A stretch of 64,000 nucleotides of DNA from Mycolicibacterium mengxianglii (GTDB taxonomy: Bacteria; Actinomycetota; Actinomycetes; Mycobacteriales; Mycobacteriaceae), in contig NZ_CP065373.1 of assembly GCF_015710575.1 (NCBI RefSeq), positions 2,418,001 to 2,482,000 of the forward strand, given 5' to 3'. Below are positions 38,386-46,887 of the stretch, piece by piece. Numbering within the stretch: the first letter of the stretch is position 1; each line of letters starts with the position of its first letter. Both the position numbers and the translations under genes were made by a program. A model generated the notes under the pieces. The model was not told the DNA's origin. It did no database searches and worked only from the letters and a program-made list of their open reading frames with translations.

Positions 38386-40572
38386 TCAGATCCCCGGTGT
38401 GGTGATCTGGTGCATGGCCGCGCTCAGCTCCGCCGCTCGCGGGTCGGTGAACACCGCCTCCAACAGCATCGGCTTTCCTGACGAATCCGTCAGCGGGACA
38501 CGCCAATTCGGATACTCATCGATGGTGCCGGGCTGATTCTGCGCGCGGCGGTCGCCGACTGCATCGGTGAGCGCCACCGCGAGCAGCCGCGACGGTGTAC
38601 GCCCCAGGTAGCGGTACAGCGCCAGGATGATCTGCTCGTCGGTCAGATCCGCGACATCGGTACCGATGCCCCCGGGCAACAGACCGACCCGCTGCAGCTC
38701 GGCAATCCAGGCCGCATTCACCTGCTTGTCCGCGGCGACTTCCTCGGCGACCGGCCGGGTCAGTAACCCGAGTGAATCCCGAAGTCGCACATGATCACCG
38801 GCGAGGTAGCCGGCGGTCGGCGGTAGATCGTGGGTGGTCACCGACGACAAGCAGTACTCCCGCCACTGCTCGGCGGGCAGCGGGCCACCGGAGCCGTCAC
38901 GGTCGAGCTCGAACCACAGGATCGAGGTGCCCAGCAGCCCGCGGTCGCGCAGATAGTCACGCACCCACGGCTCGACGGTTCCCAGGTCCTCACCCACCAC
39001 CACCGCGTCGGCGCGGTGCGCCTCCAGCGCCACGATGCCGATCATCGCCTCGTGGTCATAACGCACATACGTGCCCTCAGTGGGCAAGGCGCCCTGCGGG
39101 ATCCACCACAACCGGAACAGGCCGATGATGTGGTCGATGCGCACACCCCCGGCATGCCGCAGCACGCTTTGGATCAATGCCCGGAACGGCAGGTACTCGT
39201 CTTGCTCGAGCTGATCGGGACGCCACGGCGGCTGGGACCAGTCCTGGCCGAGCTGGTTGTACTCATCCGGCGGGGCACCCGCGGTGACGCCCAAAGCCAG
39301 GATGTCCTGCAGCGCCCAGGCGTCGGCCCCGTTGGGGTGCACTCCGACCGCGAGGTCGGCCATCACACCCAGCGTCATCCCGGCACGCACCGCGGACGAC
39401 TGTGCCGACGCCAATTGGTCGTCGAGCTGCCACTGCAGCCAGCGATGGAAATCCACCGCGGAGGCGTGCTTGGCGGCGAACGCGGCGACCTCGGGGGAGT
39501 CGGGGTGACGCAGTTCTTGCGGCCACTCGTGCCAATCGGCGCCGTGCCGGTCGGCCAGCGCGCACCACGTTGCGAAGTCGTCGAGGGCCTTGCCCTCCCG
39601 GTCGCGGTAAGCCTGATAGGCGAGCGCGCGGCCCGCCGAGGGGCGGACCGCGTGAATCATCTTGAGCGCCTTACGTTTTGCGGACCACGATGCGTCACGG
39701 TCGACGCCGTCGAGCTTACGGGCCCGCGCCTGCACGCCCTCACGCAACCGGCGCACCCGGCTGCGCTTGGGGAGCTCGGCGTACTCGGGGATGGCCTCCA
39801 CCCGCAGGTACAGCGGGTTGACGTAGCGCCGTGATGTCGGCAGGTACGGCGACGGTTCCATCGGCGCAGTCGGCGCCGCCGCGTGCAGTGGGTTGATCAA
39901 CACATAACCGGCTCCGTGCTCGGCGCCGGACCACACCGCCAGATCAGCAAGGTCGGTCAGATCGCCGACCCCCCACGAGCGCTTGGACCGCACGCTGTAG
40001 AGCTGGGTCGCCATACCCCAGAGTCGGCGGCTGCCCATCCGCTCCGGCAGCCCCTGCCACGGCGGAGTGATGATCAGCGTGGCGGTGGTCTCGAGGCCAC
40101 CGGACCGCAGATGGACGCGGTGATAGCCGAGCGGTAGATCGGCCGGAACGGCGAACGACGCCTCACCGACCAGCCGGCCGTCGAGGTCGAACGGGGGCGT
40201 GAAGTTGTCGACCTGACGAATGTCGGTGCGCGCCACGCCGTCTTCGAGGCGCACCCATACCTGGGCGTCCTCGCCGTGGGTCACGTGCGCCCAGAACGTC
40301 GCACCGGTTCCGGCCCTGGCGACGATCGTGGGCGGTAACGCCCTGGCCCAGTACGCGCGGTCCTGCTCCCGCAGTGCGGCGGCACGCTGCTCCGGGGTTC
40401 CCGCCTCGATTCCGAGGGCGCCGAGGACCGCCACCAACGTGTGCTCGGCGACGTCGACGGTTCTGCCGGTCCAGTCGGTGTAGGAGGTGGCGACACCGAA
40501 ACGGTTCGCGAGGTCGCTGAGTCCAGCATCCACGTCAGGCACGTTCTCCATCTTCGCTTGAGTCGGGCTCAT
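38386..40572 (-). CDS. malQ: 4-alpha-glucanotransferase (amylomaltase)
   Basis: This 728-residue GH77 enzyme transfers alpha-1,4-glucan chains between maltodextrins. An N-terminal beta-sandwich extension (~1-190), found in actinobacterial MalQ, comes before the barrel. Typical parts include INPLHAAAPTAPMEPSPYLP, GVMADLAVGVHPNGADAW with the nucleophile Asp, VVGEDLGTVEPWV with the acid Glu and TTHDLPPTAGY. It is homologous to Rv1781c of M. tuberculosis (from memory). ATG at 40572 or 40551 could start it; the longer open frame upstream is repetitive and unlike MalQ. It is divergent from the MFS gene by 66 bases. Confidence 0.95.
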   Translation of the reverse strand: MSPTQAKMENVPDVDAGLSDLANRFGVATSYTDWTGRTVDVAEHTLVAVLGALGIEAGTPEQRAAALREQDRAYWARALPPTIVARAGTGATFWAHVTHGEDAQVWVRLEDGVARTDIRQVDNFTPPFDLDGRLVGEASFAVPADLPLGYHRVHLRSGGLETTATLIITPPWQGLPERMGSRRLWGMATQLYSVRSKRSWGVGDLTDLADLAVWSGAEHGAGYVLINPLHAAAPTAPMEPSPYLPTSRRYVNPLYLRVEAIPEYAELPKRSRVRRLREGVQARARKLDGVDRDASWSAKRKALKMIHAVRPSAGRALAYQAYRDREGKALDDFATWCALADRHGADWHEWPQELRHPDSPEVAAFAAKHASAVDFHRWLQWQLDDQLASAQSSAVRAGMTLGVMADLAVGVHPNGADAWALQDILALGVTAGAPPDEYNQLGQDWSQPPWRPDQLEQDEYLPFRALIQSVLRHAGGVRIDHIIGLFRLWWIPQGALPTEGTYVRYDHEAMIGIVALEAHRADAVVVGEDLGTVEPWVRDYLRDRGLLGTSILWFELDRDGSGGPLPAEQWREYCLSSVTTHDLPPTAGYLAGDHVRLRDSLGLLTRPVAEEVAADKQVNAAWIAELQRVGLLPGGIGTDVADLTDEQIILALYRYLGRTPSRLLAVALTDAVGDRRAQNQPGTIDEYPNWRVPLTDSSGKPMLLEAVFTDPRAAELSAAMHQITTPGI

Positions 40573-40638
40573 CGATAAATCGGCAGTCGGGCGGGCCCAC
40601 CCCAGGCTCGAAATCCGGTTGCAGCACAATGGTTCCAC

Positions 40639-41850
40639 GTGGCTACCGCACCCGCTGATCGACGTGCCCGTGTCGCGGTGTCGGTGTTGTTCCTCACGAA
40701 CGGCGCGATATTCGCCAACCTGTTGCCGCGCTACCCCGAGATCAAAGCCACCCTCCAGACGTCGAACACCCTGTTCGGGTTGTCCGTGGCGGCCTTTCCG
40801 GCAGGCGCCCTGATATCGGGGCTGGCCGCCGGCGGCCTGATCCGGCGGTTCACCTCCGCCCGGGTCGCCGTGCTGAGCAGCCTCGTGATCGCGGTGTTCA
40901 CCCTGGTGGCGGGGACCGCGCCGGTGGCGTGGGCATTCGCGCTGGCGATGTTCGTTGCCGGCGCCGGTGACTCGCTGACCGATGTCGCGCAGAACGCCCA
41001 CGCCTTGCGATTGCAACGAAGCTACGGCCGCTCGATCATCAACTCGCTGCATGCCCTCTGGTCGGTCGGTGCGGTGCTCGGTGGAGCGATGGGCTCGGCG
41101 GCGATCGCGCTGGGAGTGGGAATCACCACCCAGCTGGCGGTCTCCGGGCTGGCGTTCGGCCTGCTGTGCCTGTTCAGCTACCGCTACCTGTTGCCGGGGC
41201 CCGACCATGACGAGTCACCCGGGGCCGCCAAGCGGGCCGCCGACGCCGGCGGTCAACGCAGACTGGTCATCTACGGCGTGCTGATGGTGCTGGCGGTGCT
41301 GGCCATCGCCGGGGCGGCCGTCGAGGACGCCGGCCAGTCGTGGGCCACGCTCTACCTCCACGAGAACCTCGGTGCCCCGGCAGCCTTGGCGGGGTTCGGG
41401 TTCATCGCGCTGGTCGGGGCCCAGTTCGTCGGACGGATGCTCGGTGACCGGCTGGTGGACAAATTCGGTGAACGCAACGTCGCCCGCGCCGGCGGTCTGT
41501 TGACTGCCGCCGGGATGGGGCTGGCGCTGGCCTTCCCCAGCTTGCCGGGAACCATCGTCGGGTTCGCCGCCGCCGGCTTCGGCGTGGCCACCGTGGTTCC
41601 CGCGGCCTTCCATGCCGCCGACAATGTGCGCGGTCTGCCGCCGAGTGCCGGGCTGACGGTGGTGACCTGGCTGATGCGCGTCGGTTTCCTGGGAGCGCCG
41701 CCGCTGGTCGGGGCGGTGGCCGATGCAACGAGTCTGAGGTTGGGGCTGGTGATCGTCCCGGTGGCCGGCGTGGTGATCATGCTCGCCGCGTCGGTGCTGG
41801 CGCCCCGAAAGCTGCCGCAGGTCAGTGCGTCGAGCCCAGAACCTCGATAG
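40639..41850 (+). CDS. MFS transporter
   Basis: This 403-residue transporter has about twelve hydrophobic segments and resembles the FucP/YfcJ-like sugar or drug group (LFLTNGAIFANLLPRYPEIK, RFTSARVAV, GRMLGDRLVDKFGERNVARAGG). No substrate can be named. It starts at GTG 40639. The malQ gene lies divergent, so sugar transport is a thought, without evidence. Its last 29 bases overlap the convergent SMR gene. Confidence 0.85.
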   Translation: MATAPADRRARVAVSVLFLTNGAIFANLLPRYPEIKATLQTSNTLFGLSVAAFPAGALISGLAAGGLIRRFTSARVAVLSSLVIAVFTLVAGTAPVAWAFALAMFVAGAGDSLTDVAQNAHALRLQRSYGRSIINSLHALWSVGAVLGGAMGSAAIALGVGITTQLAVSGLAFGLLCLFSYRYLLPGPDHDESPGAAKRAADAGGQRRLVIYGVLMVLAVLAIAGAAVEDAGQSWATLYLHENLGAPAALAGFGFIALVGAQFVGRMLGDRLVDKFGERNVARAGGLLTAAGMGLALAFPSLPGTIVGFAAAGFGVATVVPAAFHAADNVRGLPPSAGLTVVTWLMRVGFLGAPPLVGAVADATSLRLGLVIVPVAGVVIMLAASVLAPRKLPQVSASSPEPR

Positions 41851-42148
41851 TGAGGACCCCGGCGATGATGAACCCGATCCCGAGCCCCATCACCCAGGTG
41901 AGCGGCTCGGCGAAAAGGTACTTGGCGATGAGCGCGACGAGTGCCACCCCACAGGCCGACCAGACGCCGTAGGCGATGCCCACGGGCATACCCAGGGACA
42001 GTGACCACGACAGCAGGATGAACGACGCCACGTAGCCGACCACCACCGGTACCAGCCATATTTTTCGGCGGAACCCGTTGGAGGCCCGCAGGGCCAGGGT
42101 GGCGGCGACTTCCACCACGATGGCGCAGACCAGCGGAAGCCACATCAT
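41822..42148 (-). CDS. SMR family efflux pump subunit 2
   Basis: This 108-residue small multidrug resistance protein has four membrane segments. The key membrane-embedded glutamate is in VVEVAATLALRAS, and the later GIAYGVWSACGVALVAL is the family signature. It starts at ATG 42148 (or 42145), overlapping the end of the first SMR gene by 4 bases (ATGA), so the two are translationally coupled. Paired SMR proteins of this kind form heterodimers with opposite membrane topology. Quaternary ammonium compounds or guanidinium are usual substrates. Confidence 0.9.
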   Translation of the reverse strand: MMWLPLVCAIVVEVAATLALRASNGFRRKIWLVPVVVGYVASFILLSWSLSLGMPVGIAYGVWSACGVALVALIAKYLFAEPLTWVMGLGIGFIIAGVLTIEVLGSTH

Positions 42149-42504
42149 CTCGCGGCCGTCCCGGGCGTGCCGGCCGCGGATCCGGCGCGGTTCGACCCGA
42201 ATTCGACCAGTAGGACCCCGATGATGATGAGTCCGATGCCGATGACCACCGGCAGCGTGAAGGGATCGCCGAACAGCACAGCGGCCAGGCACGCGGTCAG
42301 CGCCGTTCCGGCCGCCCCCCAGATGCCGTACGTGACGCCGATCGCCACCCCGGCGCGCAGCACGAATGTCAGGAACACGAACGACGCCAAATAGCCGGGG
42401 ATGACGACACCGAGCCAGGCCGGATGGTCCTGAAATGCCCGTAACGCCAGCGTTGCGGCAACCTCGGTGAAGATCGCCCCGACGAGCAGGGCCCATTTAC
42501 GCAC
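42145..42504 (-). CDS. SMR family efflux pump subunit 1
   Basis: This 119-residue SMR protein is similar to its partner: the membrane glutamate is in FTEVAATLALRAF, and GVTYGIWGAAGTALTACL is the signature. A short hydrophilic C-terminal extension is present. I start it at GTG 42504. The minus-strand frame is open far further upstream, antisense to the esterase gene, and is not coding there. The stop overlaps the start of subunit 2. Confidence 0.9.
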   Translation of the reverse strand: MRKWALLVGAIFTEVAATLALRAFQDHPAWLGVVIPGYLASFVFLTFVLRAGVAIGVTYGIWGAAGTALTACLAAVLFGDPFTLPVVIGIGLIIIGVLLVEFGSNRAGSAAGTPGTAAR

Positions 42505-42612
42505 GGACTCCGAGGTTATCGGAGCGCCGAGTGGGCCGGCGTGAGCGGCCGGTGCATCGGAACGGCGCAGTAGCGTGGATTGAACTGCCCGGAAACGAAG
42601 GAGACCACCACA

Positions 42613-44160
42613 ATGACAGCGGCCCGACCCGTCCCGCCCGTCGTCGATACCGATGCCGGTCCGGTTCGCGGTGTCGACGACGGCCGGGTCAAGGTTTGGA
42701 AAGGCGTCCGGTATGCGGCGGCACCGCGCGGTGAGCTGCGCTGGCGCGCCCCGCAACCGCCGGAGCCGTGGACCGAGGTGGCTGACGCCACGCACTTCGG
42801 GGCCATCTGCCCGCAGCCGGAGAGTCCCATCCCGCTGGGCACCGGCACCCGGGCTGACGAGGACTGCCTGTTCCTCAACATCTGGGCGCCGTCCCAGACA
42901 GACAGCGGCACGGGCGCCAAACCGGTGATGGTCTGGGTACACGGCGGTGCCTATATCTTCGGGGCTGCCAGCCAGCCGCTGTACGACGGCCGCACTCTGG
43001 CCTCCCGCGGGGACGTCGTGGTGGTCACCCTCAACTACCGGATGGGCGCGTTCGGCTTCCTCGACCTCACCGGGTTCGACGGGTCCGAGCAGTTCGACTC
43101 CAACCTCGGACTGCGTGATGTGTTGCGCGCACTCGTCTGGGTGCGCGACAACATCGCCGCATTCGGCGGCGACCCGGCCAATGTCACCCTGTTCGGCGAA
43201 TCCGCGGGCGCCGGGATCATCACCACTCTGCTCACCGCGCCCGCAGCCGCCGGGCTGTTCACCCGCGCCATCGCGCAGAGTTCGCCCGCCACCTCGGTCT
43301 ACGACAGCGCCCGCGCCCACACGGTGGCCCGGCTCATCCTGGAGCGGGTGGGGGTGACGTCGGCGCAGGCCCGTTCGGTCCCGGTCGAGGCGCTGGTGGA
43401 GGCCTCGGCCCACGTGTTCGACCACGTGCCGAACACGACACCCGGCACGCTGGCTTTCGCGCCCACCATGGACGGTGACCTGGTGCCCGACTACCCGGTC
43501 AAACTGGCGCGGGCCGGCCGGTCCCTGCCGGTGCCACTGCTGATCGGCACCAACAAAGACGAGGCGGCACTGTTCCGCTGGATGCGCTCGCCGTTGATGC
43601 CCATTGCGCCCAAGACCATCCGCGCGATGTTCGACGAGATCGCCTCCGAGCAGCCTGGGCTGCAGTTGCCCTCGGAAGCGCAGATCGGGTCGGCCTACTC
43701 CGGTATCCGTACCCGGGCGCGGGGGTTGCACGTGGCCCGCGACGTGGGTTTCCGGATGCCTACCGTGTGGTTCGCCGAGGGACACAGCGCGGCGCACGGT
43801 ACGGCCGCCCCGGTACATCTGTACCGCTTCGACTGGACCACTCCGATGCTGCGACTGTTGCGGCTGGGCGCCGCGCACGCCACCGAATTGCCTTACGTGT
43901 GGGGCAATCTGGTGATGGGACCCAAGGACATCACATTCAAACTGGGCGGCCTCAAACCCGGCACGGCGGTGTCGGACCGGATGCTGTCACGGTGGGCGGC
44001 ATTCGCCCACGGCAGACCGCCCGGCGATGAGCCCGCCTGGCCCCCGTACACCACCACCGATCGGGCCACGCTGGTGATCGACCGCTACGACGAGGTGGTC
44101 AACGACCTCGACCGGGGCATCCGCACCGCCTGGGGCGATGAGATCCTCAGCTTCCGCTGA
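42613..44160 (+). CDS. Type B carboxylesterase
   Basis: This 515-residue alpha/beta-hydrolase is of the carboxylesterase/para-nitrobenzyl esterase family. The start carries VDTDAGPVRG and VKVWKGVRYAAAP. The oxyanion hole is in VWVHGGAYIFG, and the nucleophile serine is in FGESAGAG (~196). TNKDEAALF is a later conserved block and probably precedes the acid residue. There is no signal peptide, so it is likely cytosolic. Ester detoxification or lipid metabolism are usual guesses. Its ATG at 42613 lies 108 bases from the divergent SMR pair. Confidence 0.92.
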   Translation: MTAARPVPPVVDTDAGPVRGVDDGRVKVWKGVRYAAAPRGELRWRAPQPPEPWTEVADATHFGAICPQPESPIPLGTGTRADEDCLFLNIWAPSQTDSGTGAKPVMVWVHGGAYIFGAASQPLYDGRTLASRGDVVVVTLNYRMGAFGFLDLTGFDGSEQFDSNLGLRDVLRALVWVRDNIAAFGGDPANVTLFGESAGAGIITTLLTAPAAAGLFTRAIAQSSPATSVYDSARAHTVARLILERVGVTSAQARSVPVEALVEASAHVFDHVPNTTPGTLAFAPTMDGDLVPDYPVKLARAGRSLPVPLLIGTNKDEAALFRWMRSPLMPIAPKTIRAMFDEIASEQPGLQLPSEAQIGSAYSGIRTRARGLHVARDVGFRMPTVWFAEGHSAAHGTAAPVHLYRFDWTTPMLRLLRLGAAHATELPYVWGNLVMGPKDITFKLGGLKPGTAVSDRMLSRWAAFAHGRPPGDEPAWPPYTTTDRATLVIDRYDEVVNDLDRGIRTAWGDEILSFR

Positions 44161-44211
44161 CGGGACCTGACACACGTCGAACCCGCCCGGCGTGGCGTTA
44201 CACTCGGCGGC

Positions 44212-45165
44212 ATGGACAGCATCGTCGCTCCGGTTGGGGGCGTGCTGGCGGTGTTACCACCGCAGATGCGTGACCCGGTGCTGTTCGCCATCCCGTTCTT
44301 TCTGCTGCTGCTGACCATCGAATGGACCGCGGCGCGCAAGCTCGAACACCTCGAGGACAACCGGCCGGCCGCCGGCGCCTACGTCACCCGAGACGCCTGG
44401 GCGAGCCTGTCGATGGGGCTGGTGTCCGTGGCCACCACCGCGGGCTGGAAGTTCTTGGCACTGCTCGGATACGCCGCGATCTACGCCTACCTCGCGCCCT
44501 GGCATCTGCCGCCGACTGCCTGGTACACGTGGGTGATCGCGATCGTCGGGGTCGACCTGCTGTTCTACACCTATCACCGGATCGCACACCGGGTGCGCCT
44601 CATCTGGGCGACCCACCAGGCGCACCATTCCAGCCAGTACTTCAACTTCGCCACCGCGCTGCGGCAGAAGTGGAACAACAGCGGCGAGATCCTGATGTGG
44701 ATCCCGTTGCCGCTGCTCGGTGTTCCGCCCTGGATGGTGTTCGTGGCCTTCTCGATCAACCTGGTGTACCAGTTCTGGGTCCATACCGAATACATCGACA
44801 AGCTGTGGGCGCCCATCGAATTCGTGTTCAACACGCCGTCGCACCACCGGGTGCACCACGGCATGGATGCCGAGTACCTGGACAAGAACTACGGCGGCAT
44901 GTTGATCATCTGGGACAGGCTGTTCGGTACCTACTGCGACGAGCTGTTCCGGCCCCACTACGGGCTGACCAAACAGGTCGACACCTTCAACATCTGGACC
45001 CTGCAGACACACGAGTACGCCGCGATCGGCCGCGATGTCCGCGCCGCCCGCCGGTTCCGGGACCGGCTGGGTTACATCTTCGGGCCGCCGGGCTGGCGGC
45101 CGCGGGAAGCGGCCCGCCCGGCTCAGGAAGCCGCGCGTCCCACCGCCGTCGCCAGCGCCGACTGA
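44212..45165 (+). CDS. Sterol desaturase / fatty acid hydroxylase family protein
   Basis: This 317-residue membrane di-iron enzyme has the histidine clusters HRIAH, HQAHH and HHRVHH, with four or more membrane segments. The family includes C-5 sterol desaturase; in M. tuberculosis Rv1814 (Erg3) sits next to Rv1815, matching the order here with some insertions. The true substrate in mycobacteria is unsure and could be a sterol, fatty acid or ether lipid. ATG at 44212 is the natural start. The gene lies 51 bases after the esterase. Confidence 0.88.
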   Translation: MDSIVAPVGGVLAVLPPQMRDPVLFAIPFFLLLLTIEWTAARKLEHLEDNRPAAGAYVTRDAWASLSMGLVSVATTAGWKFLALLGYAAIYAYLAPWHLPPTAWYTWVIAIVGVDLLFYTYHRIAHRVRLIWATHQAHHSSQYFNFATALRQKWNNSGEILMWIPLPLLGVPPWMVFVAFSINLVYQFWVHTEYIDKLWAPIEFVFNTPSHHRVHHGMDAEYLDKNYGGMLIIWDRLFGTYCDELFRPHYGLTKQVDTFNIWTLQTHEYAAIGRDVRAARRFRDRLGYIFGPPGWRPREAARPAQEAARPTAVASAD

Positions 45166-45178
45166 CGATACTGGGGCC

Positions 45179-45661
45179 ATGGACGTCAAAGAGGTGCTGC
45201 TGCCCGGGGTGGGCCTGCGCTACGAATTCGACAACGCCGACGGCGACCGGGTGGGAGTGATCGCCAAGCGCGGCGGGGATTTCGAGGTGGTGCTGTACGC
45301 CGCCGGCGATCCCGACGTCGCCCAGCCGGTTTTCCGGCTCACCGCCGACGAGGCCGAGGCCCTCGCCCAGATCCTCGGGGCGCCGCGCATCGCCGAACGG
45401 TTCGCCGACCTCACCCGCGAGGTGCCGGGACTGGACGCCGGTCAGGTGCCGGTGCGGCCCGGCAGTCCGTTCGTCGACCGCCCACTGGGCGACACCCGGG
45501 CCCGCACCCGCACCGGCACCTCGATCGTGGCGATCGTGCGCGACGACGAGGTGTTGCCGTCGCCCGGCCCGGCCGAGCCATTACGCGCCGGTGACGTCCT
45601 GGTGGTCATCGGCACCCAGGACGGGCTCAGGCGGGTGGCCGCCATCATCGACGAGGGCTGA
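45179..45661 (+). CDS. TrkA-C domain regulatory subunit of cation/proton antiporter
   Basis: This 160-residue cytosolic protein ends in an RCK/TrkA-C-type domain (STP from TGTSIVAIVRDDEVLPSPGP to VLVVIGTQDGLRRVAAII). The N-terminal part (~1-75) is the small regulatory region found in KhtT-type proteins. It is followed 4 bases downstream by a CPA2 antiporter gene, so the pair resembles KhtT-KhtU, a nucleotide- or cation-gated K+/H+ antiporter. Confidence 0.85.
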   Translation: MDVKEVLLPGVGLRYEFDNADGDRVGVIAKRGGDFEVVLYAAGDPDVAQPVFRLTADEAEALAQILGAPRIAERFADLTREVPGLDAGQVPVRPGSPFVDRPLGDTRARTRTGTSIVAIVRDDEVLPSPGPAEPLRAGDVLVVIGTQDGLRRVAAIIDEG

Positions 45662-45665
45662 CGCC

Positions 45666-46844
45666 GTGGATGTTTCGGTGGCGCTGTTGCTCGAGCTCGG
45701 CGTCATCCTGACAGTGCTCTCGGTCCTGGGCACGGTGGCCCGCCGGTTCGGGCTGTCCCCGATTCCGCTGTACCTCCTGGTGGGTCTCGCTCTCGGCGAC
45801 GGTGGCGTGTTCCCGATCCCCGCCGCCACCGGATTCATCGAGACCGGCGCCGCCATCGGTGTGGTGCTGCTGCTGTTGACCCTGGGCCTCGAATTCTCCA
45901 TCAGCGAGTTCGCCAGCAGCCTGCGCCGCCACCTGCCGTCGGCCTGGGTCGATCTGGTGCTCAATGCGACCCCGGGGGCGGTGGCCGGCTGGCTGCTGGG
46001 CCTCAATGGCGTGGGCATCCTGGCGCTTGCCGGCGTCACCTTCATCTCCTCGTCCGGAGTGATCTCCCGGTTGCTCAACGACCTGCGCCGGCTCGGGAAC
46101 CGGGAGACGCCGGCGATCCTGTCGGTGCTCGTGCTCGAAGACTTCGCGATGGCCGCCTACCTGCCGCTGCTCGCGGTGCTGGCCGCGGGCGGCTCGTGGG
46201 TTCAAGCACTGCTCGGGATGGCCATCGCGATGGCGGCGCTGGGCGGGGCGTTCACGGCGTCCTACCGGTGGGGCCATCACGTCGGTCGGCTGATCGAACA
46301 TCCGGACCCCGAGCAGCTGCTGCTGCGCATTCTCGGGCTGACCCTGGTGGTTGCGGCGCTGGCCGAGTGGGTGCACGCGTCGGCGGCGGTGGGGGCATTC
46401 GTCGTCGGACTGACCCTCACCGGGTCCACCGCCGAGCGGGCCCGGGCCATCCTCATCCCGCTGCGTGACCTGTTCGCCGCGGTGTTCTTCGTGTCCATCG
46501 GACTCTCGGTGGAGCCGTCGACGCTGCTACCGATGCTGCCGGTGGCGGTGTTGCTGGCAGTCGTCACCGCGCTGACCAAGATCGCCACCGGAATCTATGC
46601 CGCCCGACGCGACGGCGTGGGCAGGCAGGGGCAGCTGCGGGCGGGGACCGCGTTGATCGCCCGGGGCGAATTCTCGCTGGTGATCATCGGGCTGGTCAGC
46701 GAGCTGGTGCCCGGGGTCCAGGGCGTCGCCACCTCGTATGTGTTCGTCCTGGCGATATTCGGTCCGGTACTGGCGCGGTTCACCGGAGCCCGCCCGGCCC
46801 GGGGCGGTGGACGCGCCGCGTTGCTGCGGCGACGACGGCGCTGA
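45666..46844 (+). CDS. Cation:proton antiporter, CPA2 family (KhtU-like)
   Basis: This 392-residue membrane transporter has about twelve or thirteen segments. The family signature LGLEFSISEFASSLRR and FISSSGVISRLLNDL are clear, and LVLEDFAMAAYLPLL carries the Glu-Asp pair expected in the ion path. It probably exchanges K+ or Na+ for protons for pH or potassium control. GTG at 45666 lies 4 bases after the regulatory subunit stop. It lacks the large C-terminal RCK domain of Kef proteins, because that function is supplied by the separate subunit. Confidence 0.88.
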   Translation: MDVSVALLLELGVILTVLSVLGTVARRFGLSPIPLYLLVGLALGDGGVFPIPAATGFIETGAAIGVVLLLLTLGLEFSISEFASSLRRHLPSAWVDLVLNATPGAVAGWLLGLNGVGILALAGVTFISSSGVISRLLNDLRRLGNRETPAILSVLVLEDFAMAAYLPLLAVLAAGGSWVQALLGMAIAMAALGGAFTASYRWGHHVGRLIEHPDPEQLLLRILGLTLVVAALAEWVHASAAVGAFVVGLTLTGSTAERARAILIPLRDLFAAVFFVSIGLSVEPSTLLPMLPVAVLLAVVTALTKIATGIYAARRDGVGRQGQLRAGTALIARGEFSLVIIGLVSELVPGVQGVATSYVFVLAIFGPVLARFTGARPARGGGRAALLRRRRR

Positions 46845-46887
46845 AGCACCGGCCACGGCACCGCCACACCCCGTACGCTGCGCTGTT

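Noticed and set aside
40573..41208. N-terminal extension of malQ to 940 codons
   Set aside because: The upstream codons are antisense to the MFS gene and Gln/Arg/His-rich; amylomaltase similarity begins near 40551.
42145..43878. Long minus-strand ORF of 577 codons ending in an SMR protein
   Set aside because: Residues upstream of GTG 42504 are antisense to the carboxylesterase and low-complexity; only the last 119 codons are the SMR gene.
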